Below are positions 20,978 to 34,174 of a stretch of DNA of 64,000 bases, piece by piece. The DNA comes from Pseudomonas sp. Teo4. Lineage in GTDB: Bacteria > Pseudomonadota > Gammaproteobacteria > Pseudomonadales > Pseudomonadaceae. A program made the translations under genes and the position numbers. The stretch covers positions 1-64,000 of the forward strand of contig NZ_JAXCIL010000004.1 of the NCBI RefSeq assembly GCF_034387475.1, given 5' to 3'. Below the pieces are notes generated by a model. It was given only the letters and a program-made list of their open reading frames with translations, searched no databases and was not told the DNA's origin. Position 1 is the first letter of the stretch. Every line of letters starts with the position of its first letter.

Positions 20978-22555
20978 ATGGCCCTCGACATTCACGCTCA
21001 CCGCATCCTGATCCTCGATTTCGGTTCCCAGTACACCCAATTGATCGCCCGCCGCGTGCGCGAGATCGGTGTCTACTGCGAACTGCACCCGTTCGACATG
21101 GACGATGAAGCGATCCGCGAATTCAACCCTCGCGGCATCATCCTGGCAGGCGGCCCAGAGTCGGTCCACGAAGCCAACAGCCCGCGTGCACCGCAAGCAG
21201 TGTTCGACCTGAAGGTGCCGGTGCTGGGTATCTGCTACGGCATGCAGACCATGGCCGAGCAGATGGGCGGCAAGGTCGAAGGTTCCGACCTGCGCGAGTT
21301 CGGCTATGCCCGCGTCGACGTGGTCGGCAAGAGCCGCCTGCTCGACGGCATCGAAGACCATGTCGACGATGACGGCGTACTGGGCCTGGATGTGTGGATG
21401 AGCCACGGTGACAAAGTCACCCAGATGCCGGGCAACTTCCACGTTCTGGCCAGCACCCCGAGCTGCCCGATCGCCGGCATGTACGACGACTCCCTGGGCT
21501 ACTACGGCGTGCAGTTCCACCCGGAAGTGACCCACACCAAGCAAGGCGGTCGCATCCTGTCCCGCTTCGTTCAGGACATCTGCGGCTGTGAAGCCCTGTG
21601 GACCCCATCCAACATCGTCGAAGACGCCATCGCCCAGGTGCGTGAGCAAGTCGGTTCGGCCAACGTCCTGTTGGGCCTGTCCGGCGGTGTTGACTCCTCG
21701 GTGGTTGCCGCGCTGCTGCACCGCGCCATTGGCGACCAGCTGACCTGCGTATTCGTCGACAACGGCCTGCTGCGCCTGCACGAGGGCGACCAGGTGATGG
21801 CCATGTTCAAGGAGAACATGGGCGTCAAGGTCATCCGCGCCGACGCTGAAAAGCAGTTCCTCGACAACCTGGCCGACGAAGCCGACCCGGAGAAGAAGCG
21901 CAAGATCATCGGTCGCACCTTCATCGACGTGTTCGATGCCGAGGCCAGCAAGCTCGAGAACATCCAGTTCCTCGCCCAGGGCACCATCTACCCTGACGTG
22001 ATCGAGTCGGCCGGCGCCAAGAGCGGCAAGGCCCACGTGATCAAGTCGCACCACAACGTTGGTGGCCTGCCTGAGGAAATGAACCTCAAGCTGGTCGAGC
22101 CGCTGCGTGAGCTGTTCAAGGACGAAGTCCGCAAGATCGGCCTGGAGCTGGGCCTGCCGTACGACATGGTCTACCGCCACCCGTTCCCGGGCCCAGGCCT
22201 GGGTGTGCGTATCCTCGGCGAAGTGAAGAAGGAATACGCCGACATCCTGCGTCGCGCCGACCACATCTTCATCGAAGAACTGCGCAAGGCCGACTGGTAC
22301 CACAAAACCAGCCAGGCGTTCGTGGTGTTCCAGCCGGTCAAGTCGGTGGGTGTCGTTGGCGACGGCCGTCGTTACGCCTGGGTCGTGGCCCTGCGCGCCG
22401 TCGAGACCGTGGACTTCATGACCGCACGTTGGGCGCACCTGCCGTACGAGCTGCTGGAGACTGTCAGCGGCCGTATCATCAACGAAATCGACGGTATCTC
22501 CCGCGTTACTTACGACGTGTCGAGCAAGCCGCCGGCCACCATCGAGTGGGAATGA
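20978..22555 (+). CDS. guaA: GMP synthase (glutamine-hydrolysing)
   Basis: Converts XMP to GMP using glutamine and ATP; 525 residues. The N-terminal class I amidotransferase has the nucleophile in GICYGMQTM and the His-Glu pair in QFHPEVTHT. The ATP pyrophosphatase P-loop is [15 protein letters not shown] (about 230). The C-terminal dimerisation domain ends ATIEWE. It forms a guaBA operon closed by a bidirectional terminator. Confidence 0.97.
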   Translation: MALDIHAHRILILDFGSQYTQLIARRVREIGVYCELHPFDMDDEAIREFNPRGIILAGGPESVHEANSPRAPQAVFDLKVPVLGICYGMQTMAEQMGGKVEGSDLREFGYARVDVVGKSRLLDGIEDHVDDDGVLGLDVWMSHGDKVTQMPGNFHVLASTPSCPIAGMYDDSLGYYGVQFHPEVTHTKQGGRILSRFVQDICGCEALWTPSNIVEDAIAQVREQVGSANVLLGLSGGVDSSVVAALLHRAIGDQLTCVFVDNGLLRLHEGDQVMAMFKENMGVKVIRADAEKQFLDNLADEADPEKKRKIIGRTFIDVFDAEASKLENIQFLAQGTIYPDVIESAGAKSGKAHVIKSHHNVGGLPEEMNLKLVEPLRELFKDEVRKIGLELGLPYDMVYRHPFPGPGLGVRILGEVKKEYADILRRADHIFIEELRKADWYHKTSQAFVVFQPVKSVGVVGDGRRYAWVVALRAVETVDFMTARWAHLPYELLETVSGRIINEIDGISRVTYDVSSKPPATIEWE

Positions 22556-22600
22556 TCGGGCTGCCGGCCTAAGCTGGCACCGACAGGCATGGATACACCA

Positions 22601-22629
22601 AAAAGCCCGCATAATTGCGGGCTTTTTGG
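22601..22629. terminator. Bidirectional terminator between guaA and the sulfatase gene
   Basis: AAAAGCCCGCATAATTGCGG plus GCTTTTT forms a 7-bp GC-rich stem flanked by A and T runs on both sides, so it can serve the convergent genes on both strands. Confidence 0.9.
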
Positions 22630-22636
22630 TTTTTGT

Positions 22637-24532
22637 TCATTCAGGTTGCTTAGGTTTTTCAGGCTTTTTGGCAAATAGCGCTTTCTGGTAGAAATTATAG
22701 GAAAGCAGCCTGTTCTTGACCGCGGTGAACTCATCACCCTCTACACGTTGCGGGTGCTTTTCCTGCGGGTCTTCCTCGATATTGTATTTCGTCAGGGTGT
22801 CCGAGCTGAATTCGTAAATGTATTTGTAGGGGTGCTCTACCAACGCAGATGACAGTTGGTCAAAGAACGTGGACATGAAGAACGTTCGCTTACCATGTTC
22901 CCTCAACAAACTGATGCCTTGTACAGAGAGGGGAGATTCGGTAACGCCAAAGAAGTCGGCCACCGTAGGCGCAATATCGGTCTGGTGACTGGTCATTGAA
23001 GCGGGCTTGGGCAGAGGTTTTCCATTTGCCCAGAAAATGAGCGGTACGGTCACTTCTTCTTCATGCATGGAGGAGTTGTGAATGAACAGGCCGTGCTCAC
23101 CGAACGACTCACCGTGGTCACCTACGAACACGAATAATGTCGAGTCCAGAAGGCCTTTTTTGTCAAATGAAGTCAGCATTTCCCCCAGCACGCTGTCTGT
23201 TTTGGCTATGCAATCTTCATATTTTTCAAGTTCGCTCTGTGATGTGCTGCCTTGGCTGCAGTAGTAGGGATAGTGGGCTGCGCTTGGGAAGTAGAGCGCG
23301 ATGAACCCTTTGCCATTCTTTTTGATGTTCTCCAGGTAAGGGATGCTGGACGAAAACAGCTGTTCATCACTTTCACCGAAGCTACTGGCGTTTTGTGGCC
23401 GATTTTCGGCGGGGATGATGTCCGAGACTGCATAGGCATTCGATACGCCGATGGACTTCAAGAACCCCTCCATGTTTTCGAACTGCAGATACAGCGAGCT
23501 GAAGGCGACGGCTTCCATGTTTTTTCTGTTTTTCAGCTCATGAATGACGCTAGGTTGCAGCAGGTACATGGCCTCTTTGATTTCAACGTCGGGGTAGGCG
23601 TGAAGCCCAGTCAGGATCGCGTGGTAGCCTTTGGACGAGTGCGGGATTGATACGTATGATTTGAAGAGCATGCCCTCTTGGGCAAGCTTTTCGAAGGTGG
23701 GGTACTTTTCAGCGGTATTGATACCGGGCGCAAAAATGCTGTTCCAGCGAACCGACTCGAGAACGACGAAAACCAGGTTCTTGAAGTCTGGCGTGGCTTG
23801 AGCGGGAAGTTTTTGCACGTTATTTACGCTGGATAGCGGGTAGGCGGGTTGCTCGAATGGCAGTGGAGGTCTGTGCGGCGCAGCGTTTAAAGACGTCGTG
23901 TCTCTGAGCGTGGTGACCAGTGGGCTGATGACAATATTTTCGTTCAGGTCGTAGCGCGCGTCTTTGGCATAGATGGCACCGATGAGCAGGGCGGATATCA
24001 CGAGTAGCGAAGCCCAGCGGTATGGGGCTCTCTTGGTCGCGTCCGTGCGCTGTTCTTTATAAGCGATGTAAGTAGCCAGCCCAACGAAAGACCACGTCGC
24101 CAGGTAAGCAAGAAAGAGCACGAAGACAATGAACCTGAATGTGAACCCAAATCCGGCGGATTGCTTGAGGAAAACCTCGGCCCCGGAGGTCAGGTTGCTT
24201 GCGTTTTGCAGGCTGTAGCTTATCAGTTGCCAGTCCAGTGGCTTCAGCCATAGTTCCCGAACACGCATGTCCACCAGCAGGAACAGCAGCAAGGCGCCTG
24301 AGACGATGCTCAACAGATAGAAGTTGAACCTGTTTCTGGTAATGGTGTTGACGGCGATCACATAAAGGGCAGCCACAAGAATCACGTCTTGTAGCAAGTA
24401 TTGGGCAATATCGAGAGCGCCGGTATCGACCCATCGATAAGAGAAAAACTCGATCAGGATGATCTTCGGTACGAGAAGAAGGCTAACAGCGAGCAGGAGA
24501 GAAATGTGTAGTAACGAATTCCTTTTCCACAT
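22637..24532 (-). CDS. Membrane sulfatase-fold protein (phosphoethanolamine/LTA-synthase-like)
   Basis: Predicted inner-membrane protein of 631 residues from the ATG at 24532. Five or so transmembrane segments fill about residues 8-200, followed by a periplasmic alkaline-phosphatase/sulfatase domain. Metal motifs are VFVVLESVRWNS at the domain start and FVGDHGESFGEHG near 515. The nucleophile region reads VSIPHSSKGYHAILTG, suggesting Ser where relatives use Thr or Cys. The coding sequence is clearly richer in A+T than its neighbours, a sign of transfer. Likely roles are phosphoethanolamine or phosphoglycerol transfer to envelope glycans; the substrate is unknown. Confidence 0.8.
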   Translation of the reverse strand: MWKRNSLLHISLLLAVSLLLVPKIILIEFFSYRWVDTGALDIAQYLLQDVILVAALYVIAVNTITRNRFNFYLLSIVSGALLLFLLVDMRVRELWLKPLDWQLISYSLQNASNLTSGAEVFLKQSAGFGFTFRFIVFVLFLAYLATWSFVGLATYIAYKEQRTDATKRAPYRWASLLVISALLIGAIYAKDARYDLNENIVISPLVTTLRDTTSLNAAPHRPPLPFEQPAYPLSSVNNVQKLPAQATPDFKNLVFVVLESVRWNSIFAPGINTAEKYPTFEKLAQEGMLFKSYVSIPHSSKGYHAILTGLHAYPDVEIKEAMYLLQPSVIHELKNRKNMEAVAFSSLYLQFENMEGFLKSIGVSNAYAVSDIIPAENRPQNASSFGESDEQLFSSSIPYLENIKKNGKGFIALYFPSAAHYPYYCSQGSTSQSELEKYEDCIAKTDSVLGEMLTSFDKKGLLDSTLFVFVGDHGESFGEHGLFIHNSSMHEEEVTVPLIFWANGKPLPKPASMTSHQTDIAPTVADFFGVTESPLSVQGISLLREHGKRTFFMSTFFDQLSSALVEHPYKYIYEFSSDTLTKYNIEEDPQEKHPQRVEGDEFTAVKNRLLSYNFYQKALFAKKPEKPKQPE

Positions 24533-24837
24533 GTTGTCGAACCCTCGCTTTGACTGAGCAGGCGTCTTGTTGGAAACGGTTGATGGGTAGAAGGCCAGCA
24601 CCTGCGCACCCCATCTGCTTGAACTTAAGCAGTCCACCCTTGATTGAGCAAGTCGGCCCCAGCGGCGTCAGTCTGGCACTCACGGGCAGGACGGGCATCG
24701 GCGGGCGGGCGCGGTCGCTTGCCGGTGGTGCGGCAAGACTTCACTTAATCTTTCGCAAATGCAGGTGTATCGTATTCGCCCTTCATCGCCAGCCCCTGCT
24801 GGCAGACTGATTGCGCAGAAATGAGGTACCCGCACCG
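24533..24837. other. 305-bp divergent intergenic region with a small dyad
   Basis: Separates the sulfatase gene from cumA. The only structure seen is CTGCTTGAACTTAAGCAG (24615-24632), an inverted repeat with 6-bp arms. No convincing sigma70 promoter or small ORF was recognised. Confidence 0.4.
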
Positions 24838-26220
24838 ATGTCCTTTACCCGTCGACAAATGCTCAAAGGCCTTACTGGCCTGGTTGTGGTAGGCCTGGGC
24901 GCCGGAGGCGCGGCGCGGTACTGGCTGGGCAAGGTCGAGGACGAGAACGCCGGGCACGACTACGAGCTGATCGCCGCACCGCTGGATGTGGAGCTGGTAC
25001 CGGGCTTCAAGACCGAGGCCTGGGCCTTTGGCCCTTCGGCACCGGGCACTGAGTTGCGGGTGCGCCAGGGCACCTGGTTGCGGGTGCGCTTCATCAACCA
25101 TCTGCCGGTGGAAACCACCATCCACTGGCATGGCATTCGCCTGCCGCTGGAAATGGACGGTGTGCCATATGTCTCGCAGCTTCCGGTCAAGCCGGGTGAG
25201 TACTTCGACTACAAGTTCCGCGTGCCGGATGCCGGCAGCTACTGGTACCACCCCCATGTCAGCAGTTCCGAGGAGCTTGGTCGTGGACTGGTTGGCCCGC
25301 TGATCGTCGAGGAGCGTGAACCCACCGGTTTCCTTCACGAGCGCACGTTGAGCCTGAAGAACTGGCATGTGGACGAGCAGGGCGCCTGGCTGCCTTTCAG
25401 CATTCCCCGCGAGGCTGCGCGTAACGGCACTGCCGGGCGGCTGATCACCATCAATGGGCAGGCCGATTCGGTGACCGAGTTGCCCGCCGGCCAAGTCGTG
25501 CGCGTGCGCCTGCTGAACCTGGACAACACCTGGACTTACCGCCTGAACCTCAAGGGCAACTGCGAAGCCAGGATCTACGCCCTCGACGGCAATCCAGTCA
25601 CCCCACGCCCGCTGGAAGACGAATACTGGCTCGGCCCTGGCATGCGCATCTGCCTGGCCATTCGCATTCCAGAGGTGGGCGAAGAGATATCGCTGCGCGA
25701 CGGTTTCGTGCGCTTGGGTACCCTGCGGTCTGTGGCCAGCAAAGACGCGCCCTCCGATTGGCCAGCCGCGCTGCCCGCCAATCCGATCGCCGAGCCAGAC
25801 CTGGAGAATGCCGAGAAGCTCAACTTCAATTTCGAGTGGGTCGGCAAGGTTTCGGTCAACACCGAAAACGGCAAGCCGCCAAGCTTGTGGCAGATCAACG
25901 GTCAGGCCTGGGACATCACCGACAAGACCTGCGCCGACCGACCGATTGCCACGCTACAGAAGGGCAAGAGCTACATCTTCGAGCTGAAGAACATGACCCA
26001 GTACCAGCATCCGATCCACTTGCACGGCATGAGCTTCAAGGTGATCGCGTCCAATCGACGCAAGATCGTCGAACCTTGGTTCACCGACACCTACCTGTTG
26101 GGCAAGAACGAGCGTGCCCAGGTGGCTTTGGTCGCGGATAACCCAGGCACCTGGATGTTCCATTGCCATGTCATCGACCACATGGAAACCGGCCTGATGG
26201 CCGCGATCGCGGTGGTCTGA
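24838..26220 (+). CDS. cumA: Multicopper oxidase CumA-type
   Basis: Tat-exported multicopper oxidase of 460 residues from the ATG at 24838. The twin-arginine leader is SFTRRQMLKGLTGLVVVGLG. All four copper-binding segments are present: HWHGIRLPLEMDG, WYHPHVSS, HPIHLHGMSF and FHCHVIDHMETGLM. In P. putida GB-1 the homologue cumA was linked to Mn(II) oxidation, a role later questioned. It overlaps tadA by one base. Confidence 0.93.
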   Translation: MSFTRRQMLKGLTGLVVVGLGAGGAARYWLGKVEDENAGHDYELIAAPLDVELVPGFKTEAWAFGPSAPGTELRVRQGTWLRVRFINHLPVETTIHWHGIRLPLEMDGVPYVSQLPVKPGEYFDYKFRVPDAGSYWYHPHVSSSEELGRGLVGPLIVEEREPTGFLHERTLSLKNWHVDEQGAWLPFSIPREAARNGTAGRLITINGQADSVTELPAGQVVRVRLLNLDNTWTYRLNLKGNCEARIYALDGNPVTPRPLEDEYWLGPGMRICLAIRIPEVGEEISLRDGFVRLGTLRSVASKDAPSDWPAALPANPIAEPDLENAEKLNFNFEWVGKVSVNTENGKPPSLWQINGQAWDITDKTCADRPIATLQKGKSYIFELKNMTQYQHPIHLHGMSFKVIASNRRKIVEPWFTDTYLLGKNERAQVALVADNPGTWMFHCHVIDHMETGLMAAIAVV

Positions 26221-26699
26221 TGCGTCCACAGATCATCGATCGCAGCCGCGATCAGGAGTTCATGCGCCTGGCATTGGAGCTGGCCGCTCAGGGCGCCGCA
26301 ATGGGAGAGGTGCCGGTCGGGGCGGTGCTGGTGCAGCACGGGCAGGTGATTGGGCAGGGCTTCAACCGGCCTATCGTCGACAGCGACCCCAGTGCGCATG
26401 CCGAAATGGTGGCCATTCGGGCTGCGGCGAAATCGGCCTGCAATTATCGGCTGCCTGGCAGCACGCTGTATGTGACCCTGGAGCCTTGCAGCATGTGTGC
26501 AGGGCTGATCGTGCACTCGCGGGTGGCGCGGGTTGTGTATGGCGCGCTAGAGCCCAAGGCGGGCATCGTGCAGAGCCAGGGGCAGTTCTTCAGCCAAGGG
26601 TTTCTCAACCATCGGGTTATGTTCGAGGGTGGGGTGCTGGCCGAGGAATGTGGCGCGATTCTTAGCGAGTTCTTCAAGGCTCGGCGGGCCAAAGCCTGA
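26220..26699 (+). CDS. tadA: tRNA-specific adenosine deaminase
   Basis: Converts A34 to inosine in tRNA-Arg(ACG); 159 residues. The zinc/catalytic motifs are HAEMVAIR and PCSMCAG. The ATG at 26220 shares its A with the cumA stop (CTGATG), so translation is coupled. A longer frame from 26163 lies inside cumA and is not used. A REPIN follows. Confidence 0.94.
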   Translation: MRPQIIDRSRDQEFMRLALELAAQGAAMGEVPVGAVLVQHGQVIGQGFNRPIVDSDPSAHAEMVAIRAAAKSACNYRLPGSTLYVTLEPCSMCAGLIVHSRVARVVYGALEPKAGIVQSQGQFFSQGFLNHRVMFEGGVLAEECGAILSEFFKARRAKA

Positions 26700-26723
26700 C
26701 CCTTGCAGGGTTTTTGGTGCTTT

Positions 26724-26829
26724 GTCGGCCCTTTCGCGGGTAAACCCGCTCCCACAGGGTTTTCAAGGGACCTGAAAGTTGTGGAGCACCTTGTGGGAGC
26801 GGGTTTACCCGCGAAAGGGCCCGTACAGG
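26724..26829. repeat. Paired REP (REPIN) between tadA and mltF
   Basis: Inverted copies of CGGCCCTTTCGCGGGTAAAC with the CCCACAG tail at 26724-26757 and 26791-26821. It lies between the convergent 3' ends. Confidence 0.9.
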
Positions 26830-26855
26830 CAGCCAATTGCCTCAAGCCCAGCTCA

Positions 26856-28655
<1,800 letters not shown>

Positions 28656-28809
28656 CACTGCACCTCTCAAACGGATCACCTCAAATTTCTGACCCGCAAG
28701 TCCGGTTCCACCGCCCGGCAGCCGTGGCGTAGAGCGGGTGCCGAAAGCTGTCGAATTAGGCTAGAATGCACGGCCTCTAAGCACACCCCTTCCTGAGGCT
28801 GTCCCGACG

Positions 28810-31800
28810 ATGTTGATCCTGCGCGGCGCTCCTGCCCTTTCTGCCTTTCGCCACGGTAAATTACTCGAGCAACTGAGCCAGAAAGTCCCCGCTGTTACTG
28901 GTTTGTATGCCGAATTCGCCCATTTCGCCGACGTCGACGGCGAGCTGACCGCCGACCAGCAGCAGGTGCTGGGCCGTCTGCTCAAGTACGGCCCGAGCGT
29001 TCCGGTACAGGAGCCCAGCGGCCGCCTGTTCCTGGTCGTGCCGCGCCTGGGCACCATCTCGCCCTGGGCCAGCAAGGCCAGCGACATCGCCCACAACTGC
29101 GGCCTGCAGTCGATCCAGCGCCTGGAGCGCGGCATCGCCTACTACGTCGCGGGCAACCTGAGCGATGCCGATGCCCAACTCGTCGCCGCCGAACTGCACG
29201 ACCGCATGACCCAGCGCGTACTGGGCCAGCTGGAGCAAGCCGCTGACCTGTTCAGCCACGCCCAGCCCAAGCCGATGACCTCGGTCGACATTCTCGCCGG
29301 TGGCCGCGCGGCTCTGGCCCAGGCCAACATCGACCTGGGCCTGGCCCTGGCCGAAGACGAGATCGACTACCTGGTCAACGCCTTCCAGAACCTTGCGCGC
29401 AACCCGAACGACATCGAACTGATGATGTTCGCCCAGGCCAACTCCGAGCACTGCCGCCACAAGATCTTCAACGCCAGTTGGGACATCGACGGCCAGGCTC
29501 AGGAAAAGAGCCTGTTCGGCATGATCAAGAACACCTACCAGATGCACAGCGAAGGCGTGCTGTCCGCTTACAAGGACAACGCCTCGGTGATCGTCGGTAA
29601 TGTGGCCGGTCGCTTCTTCCCGAACCCTGAAACCCGCCAGTACGGCGCGGTGCAGGAGCCGGTGCACATCCTGATGAAGGTCGAGACCCACAACCACCCG
29701 ACCGCCATCGCCCCGTTCTCCGGTGCCTCCACCGGCTCCGGCGGCGAAATCCGTGACGAAGGTGCCACCGGTCGCGGTGCCAAGCCCAAGGCTGGCCTGA
29801 CCGGCTTCACCGTGTCCAACCTGCGTATTCCGGGCTTCGAGCAGCCTTGGGAGAAGGCCTACGGCAAGCCTGAGCGTATCGTCGACGCCCTCGATATCAT
29901 GATCGAAGGCCCTCTGGGTGGCGCCGCGTTCAACAACGAATTCGGCCGCCCGGCCCTGACCGGCTACTTCCGTACCTTCGAGCAAGCCATCAACACCCCG
30001 CACGGTGAAGAAGTGCGCGGCTACCACAAGCCGATCATGCTCGCTGGCGGTATGGGCAACATCCGCGAAGACCACGTGCAGAAGGGCGAGATCACCGTCG
30101 GCGCCAAGCTGATCGTGCTCGGCGGCCCGGCCATGCTGATCGGCCTGGGCGGCGGCGCCGCTTCGTCGGTCGCCACCGGTGCCAGCTCCGCCGACCTGGA
30201 CTTCGCCTCGGTACAGCGCGAAAACCCGGAAATGGAGCGCCGTTGTCAGGAAGTCATCGACCGTTGCTGGCAGCTGGGCGACAAGAACCCGATCGCCTTC
30301 ATCCACGACGTCGGTGCCGGTGGTATCTCCAACGCCTTCCCTGAGCTGGTCAACGACGGTGGCCGTGGTGGCCGCTTCGAACTGCGCAACGTGCCCAACG
30401 ACGAGCCGGGCATGGCCCCGCACGAAATCTGGAGCAACGAGTCGCAGGAACGTTACGTGCTGGCCGTCAGCGCCGAAGACTTCGAGCGTTTCCAGGCCAT
30501 CTGCGAACGCGAGCGCTGCCCGTTTGCCGTGGTCGGCGAAGCGACTGAAGAGCCGCACCTGACCGTCAGCGACAGCCACTTCGGCAACACGCCGGTGGAC
30601 ATGCCGCTCGACGTGCTGCTGGGCAAGCCGCCACGCATGCACCGTTCGGTTACTCGCGAAGCCGAGCTGGGCGATGACTTCGACCCAAGCGAGCTGGACC
30701 TGGACCAAGCTGTCCAACGCGTGCTGAACCACCCGGCCGTGGCCAGCAAGAGCTTCCTGATCACCATCGGCGACCGCACCATCACCGGCCTGGTTGCCCG
30801 CGACCAGATGGTCGGCCCGTGGCAGGTTCCGGTGGCTGACTGTGCCGTCACCGCCACCAGCTTCGACGTCTACACCGGCGAAGCCATGGCCATGGGCGAG
30901 CGTACTCCGCTGGCCGTGCTGGATGCCCCGGCGTCCGGGCGTATGGCGATCGGCGAGACCATCACCAACCTGGCCGCCTCGCGCATCGACAAGCTGTCCG
31001 ACATCAAACTGTCGGCCAACTGGATGTCCGCCGCCGGCCACCCGGGTGAAGACGCCCGCCTGTACGACACCGTCAAGGCGGTCGGCATGGAGCTGTGCCC
31101 TGAGCTGGGCATCACCATTCCGGTCGGCAAAGACTCGATGTCGATGAAGACCAAGTGGAGCGAAGAGGGCGTCGAGAAGAGCGTCACCTCGCCGATGTCG
31201 CTGATCATCACCGGCTTCGCCCCGGTCACCGACATACGCCAGACCCTGACCCCGCAGCTGCGCATGGACAAGGGCGAGACCGACCTGATCCTGATCGACC
31301 TGGGCCGTGGCAAGAACCGCATGGGCGCCTCGATCCTGGCCCAGACCTACGGCAAGATCGCTGCCCAGGCGCCGGACGTGGATGACGCTGAAGACCTCAA
31401 GGCCTTCTTCGCCGTGATCCAGGGCCTGAACGCCGACGGTCATTTGCTGGCTTACCACGACCGTTCCGACGGCGGCCTGCTGACCACCGTGCTGGAAATG
31501 GCCTTCGCCGGCCACTGTGGCCTCGACCTGCAACTCGACCCGCTGACCGACAGCAAGGCCGACGTGCCGGCTATCCTCTTCAACGAAGAGCTGGGTGCGG
31601 TGATCCAGGTGCGTCAGGACGCCACCCCGGACGTGCTGGCACAGTTCAGCGCTGCAGGTTTGGGCGAAGGCTGTGTGTCGGTGATCGGCAAGCCGGTCAA
31701 CAACGGTGAAGTGTCCATCAGCCTCAATGGCGAAGTGCTGTTCGACGACGACCGTCGCATGCTGCAGCGTCAATGGGCTGAAACCAGCTACCAGATCCAG

Positions 31801-32709
31801 CGCCTGCGCGACAACGCCGACGGTGCCGATCAGGAATTCGACCTGCTGCTGGAAGAAGACAACCCAGGCCTGTCGGTCAAGCTGGGCTATGACGTCAACG
31901 ACGACATCGCTGCGCCGTACATCAAGAAAGGCATTCGCCCGCAAGTGGCGATCCTGCGTGAGCAGGGCGTCAACGGCCAGGTCGAGATGGCAGCCGCCTT
32001 CGACCGCGCAGGCTTCGCCGCCATCGACGTGCACATGAGCGACATCCTCGCTGGCCGTGTCGACTTCGAAGCCTTCAAGGGCCTCGTGGCTTGCGGTGGT
32101 TTCTCCTACGGTGACGTGCTGGGTGCCGGTGAAGGCTGGGCCAAGTCGGCGTTGTTCAACGCCCGTGCCCGCGATGCCTTCCAGGCCTTCTTCGAGCGTA
32201 CCGACAGCTTCGCCCTGGGTGTGTGCAACGGTTGCCAGATGATGTCCAACCTGCACGAGCTGATTCCGGGCACCGAGTACTGGCCGCACTTCGTGCGTAA
32301 CCGCTCGGAGCAGTTCGAGGCCCGTGTGGCCATGGTCGAGGTGCAGAAGTCCAACTCGATCTTCCTGCAGGGTATGGCCGGTTCGCGCATGCCGATCGCC
32401 ATCGCTCACGGTGAAGGCCATGCCGAGTTCGCCAGCGAAGAGGCACTGCTGGAAGCCGACCTGTCCGGTTGCGTGGCCCTGCGCTACGTCGACAACCATG
32501 GCAAGGTCACCGAAGCCTACCCGGCCAACCCGAACGGCTCGCCGCGCGGTATTACCGGCCTCACCAGCCGCGATGGCCGTGTGACCATCATGATGCCGCA
32601 CCCGGAGCGTGTGTTCCGTGCCGTGCAGAACTCCTGGCGCCCGGACGAGTGGCAGGAAGACGCCGCACTGATGCGCATGTTCCGCAATGCGCGTGTTTGG
32701 GTGAATTGA
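28810..32709 (+). CDS. purL: Phosphoribosylformylglycinamidine synthase (large, single-chain)
   Basis: ATP- and glutamine-dependent FGAM synthase of purine synthesis, 1299 residues, the single-chain proteobacterial form. Order: PurL N-terminal and linker domains, FGAM synthase domains ([12 protein letters not shown] near 215; [17 protein letters not shown] near 295), and a C-terminal class I amidotransferase with the nucleophile in GVCNGCQMM and a Glu/His pair in HGEGHAEF. It is full length. Confidence 0.98.
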   Translation: MLILRGAPALSAFRHGKLLEQLSQKVPAVTGLYAEFAHFADVDGELTADQQQVLGRLLKYGPSVPVQEPSGRLFLVVPRLGTISPWASKASDIAHNCGLQSIQRLERGIAYYVAGNLSDADAQLVAAELHDRMTQRVLGQLEQAADLFSHAQPKPMTSVDILAGGRAALAQANIDLGLALAEDEIDYLVNAFQNLARNPNDIELMMFAQANSEHCRHKIFNASWDIDGQAQEKSLFGMIKNTYQMHSEGVLSAYKDNASVIVGNVAGRFFPNPETRQYGAVQEPVHILMKVETHNHPTAIAPFSGASTGSGGEIRDEGATGRGAKPKAGLTGFTVSNLRIPGFEQPWEKAYGKPERIVDALDIMIEGPLGGAAFNNEFGRPALTGYFRTFEQAINTPHGEEVRGYHKPIMLAGGMGNIREDHVQKGEITVGAKLIVLGGPAMLIGLGGGAASSVATGASSADLDFASVQRENPEMERRCQEVIDRCWQLGDKNPIAFIHDVGAGGISNAFPELVNDGGRGGRFELRNVPNDEPGMAPHEIWSNESQERYVLAVSAEDFERFQAICERERCPFAVVGEATEEPHLTVSDSHFGNTPVDMPLDVLLGKPPRMHRSVTREAELGDDFDPSELDLDQAVQRVLNHPAVASKSFLITIGDRTITGLVARDQMVGPWQVPVADCAVTATSFDVYTGEAMAMGERTPLAVLDAPASGRMAIGETITNLAASRIDKLSDIKLSANWMSAAGHPGEDARLYDTVKAVGMELCPELGITIPVGKDSMSMKTKWSEEGVEKSVTSPMSLIITGFAPVTDIRQTLTPQLRMDKGETDLILIDLGRGKNRMGASILAQTYGKIAAQAPDVDDAEDLKAFFAVIQGLNADGHLLAYHDRSDGGLLTTVLEMAFAGHCGLDLQLDPLTDSKADVPAILFNEELGAVIQVRQDATPDVLAQFSAAGLGEGCVSVIGKPVNNGEVSISLNGEVLFDDDRRMLQRQWAETSYQIQRLRDNADGADQEFDLLLEEDNPGLSVKLGYDVNDDIAAPYIKKGIRPQVAILREQGVNGQVEMAAAFDRAGFAAIDVHMSDILAGRVDFEAFKGLVACGGFSYGDVLGAGEGWAKSALFNARARDAFQAFFERTDSFALGVCNGCQMMSNLHELIPGTEYWPHFVRNRSEQFEARVAMVEVQKSNSIFLQGMAGSRMPIAIAHGEGHAEFASEEALLEADLSGCVALRYVDNHGKVTEAYPANPNGSPRGITGLTSRDGRVTIMMPHPERVFRAVQNSWRPDEWQEDAALMRMFRNARVWVN

Positions 32710-32722
32710 GGGTGAACTAAGG

Positions 32723-33034
32723 GTGTACAAGCTCGCCTTCTTCGTCCCCGCCAGCCATGTCGAAGTGGTCAAGGCCGCCGTGTTCGCCGCTGGAGGCGGC
32801 CGCATTGGCGACTACGACCACTGCGCCTGGCAGACCCTTGGCCAGGGCCAGTTTCGCCCGTTGGACGGCAGCCAGCCGTATATCGGGCAAACCGGCCAGG
32901 TCGAGGTAGTGGAGGAGTGGAAGGTGGAGCTGGTGGTGTCCGACGACCTGATCGCTCAGGTCGTCGATGCGCTCAAGCAGAGCCACCCGTACGAGACGCC
33001 GGCCTATGAGGTCTGGCGTCTGGCCGAGTTCTAA
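32723..33034 (+). CDS. NIF3/YqfO-like small protein
   Basis: Protein of 103 residues resembling the CutA/PII-like insert domain of YqfO/NIF3 proteins, with the signature HPYETPAYEVWRL near the C-terminus and GGGRIGDYDHCAW near residue 24. The start is GTG with AACTAAGG just upstream, 13 bp after purL. The function of stand-alone copies is unknown. Confidence 0.85.
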   Translation: MYKLAFFVPASHVEVVKAAVFAAGGGRIGDYDHCAWQTLGQGQFRPLDGSQPYIGQTGQVEVVEEWKVELVVSDDLIAQVVDALKQSHPYETPAYEVWRLAEF

Positions 33035-33043
33035 GACCGCGCC

Positions 33044-33137
33044 GCCTTTATCGCCGGCAAGCCGGCTCCCACAGGTACCGCGCAGATCTTGAGATCACTG
33101 CCGTACCTGTGGGAGCTGGCTTGCCGGCGATAGGGCC
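33044..33137. repeat. Paired REP (REPIN) between the YqfO-like gene and tatC
   Basis: Inverted copies of TTATCGCCGGCAAGCCGGCT...CCCACAG. Its spacer and right arm (33077-33137) match 35604-35664 with only three differences. Confidence 0.9.
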
Positions 33138-33140
33138 GGT

Positions 33141-33899
33141 TCATTCGGCAACCATTTCCCGCCCTTGCTCAGCACGCCGTAACCCCGCACACGCCAACAA
33201 CCCCACCTCGAACAGCACCCACATCGGCACCGCCAGCATCGTCTGCGAAAACACGTCAGGCGGCGTCAAAATCATCCCCACTACAAAACACCCGACGATC
33301 ACGTAAGGCCGGCTGCGCCGCAATGTGGCCACGTCGGTGAGCCCCACCCAGACCACGATGAACGTCGCCACCGGGATCTCGAAGGCCAGGCCGAACGCCA
33401 GGAACAACGCCATGATGAAGTCCAGGTACTGGCTGATGTCGGTCATCATCGCCACGCCCTCGGGCGTCACGCTGGCGAAGAAGCCGAACATCATCGGAAA
33501 CACCAGAAAGAACGCAAACGCCATGCCGGCGTAGAACAGCACAATGCTCGACACCAGCAGCGGCAGGGCGATGCGCCGTTCACGGCGGTACAGCCCCGGG
33601 GCCAGAAAGCCCCAGGCCTGGTGCAGCAGCAGCGGCATGGCCACGAACAGTGCGCACATGGCCGTCAGCTTGAACGGTGTCAGGAACGGCGAAGTCACGC
33701 TGGTGGCGATCATGCTGGCGCCTTCCGGCAGAAAACGCCGCAGTGGTTCGGAAATCAATGTGTAAAGGGTCTGGGCGAAGGGAAACAGGCCGGCGAACAC
33801 CAGAACGATCACCCCCAGGCAGCGCACCAGACGTTTGCGCAGCTCTCGCAGATGTTCGGTCAGTGGCATAGCCGTTGCCGGGTCCATGGCAACGCTCAT
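33141..33899 (-). CDS. tatC: Twin-arginine translocase subunit TatC (second system)
   Basis: Inner-membrane receptor for twin-arginine signals, 252 residues, six transmembrane segments. The conserved N-terminal region [16 protein letters not shown] and the first periplasmic loop are present. It is last in a tatA-tatB-tatC operon with overlapping genes. The position beside PhoX and T2SS genes suggests an accessory Tat system serving this locus. That it is a second copy is inferred from P. putida genomes. Confidence 0.93.
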   Translation of the reverse strand: MSVAMDPATAMPLTEHLRELRKRLVRCLGVIVLVFAGLFPFAQTLYTLISEPLRRFLPEGASMIATSVTSPFLTPFKLTAMCALFVAMPLLLHQAWGFLAPGLYRRERRIALPLLVSSIVLFYAGMAFAFFLVFPMMFGFFASVTPEGVAMMTDISQYLDFIMALFLAFGLAFEIPVATFIVVWVGLTDVATLRRSRPYVIVGCFVVGMILTPPDVFSQTMLAVPMWVLFEVGLLACAGLRRAEQGREMVAE

Positions 33900-34174
33900 G
33901 AGGCATTCTCCCTGGCGGATGCATCGTTGGCTGGTGCTGCGTTCAGGCTGATGCCTTGGCGAATATCGTGTTCCAGGCGCTGCAAAGGCGCGCTGTCCAG
34001 ATTCGGCATATCGATTTCGCGTTCCATCTGCGTGCGCAGTGCGTTCATGGCCCGGCGTGCCTGGCCGAGGCCGCGCCCCAAGGTGCGCGCCGCCACCGGC
34101 AGGCGCTCCGGGCCAAGCACCAGCAGAGCGATGACACCGACCAGCAGCAATTCGCTGAAACCTACCTCGAACAT
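33896..34174 (-). CDS. tatB: Twin-arginine translocase subunit TatB (second system)
   Basis: Small membrane protein of 92 residues from the ATG at 34174. The N-terminal helix [20 protein letters not shown] is followed by the TatB-type [13 protein letters not shown] hinge and a charged amphipathic helix. Shorter than housekeeping TatB, lacking the long C-tail. It overlaps tatA by one base and tatC by four. Confidence 0.9.
   Translation of the reverse strand: MFEVGFSELLLVGVIALLVLGPERLPVAARTLGRGLGQARRAMNALRTQMEREIDMPNLDSAPLQRLEHDIRQGISLNAAPANDASARENAS

Noticed and set aside
28861..32805. A 1314-codon open frame opposite purL
   Set aside because: Antisense shadow of a highly biased gene; the product is His/Val/Gln-rich without recognisable motifs.
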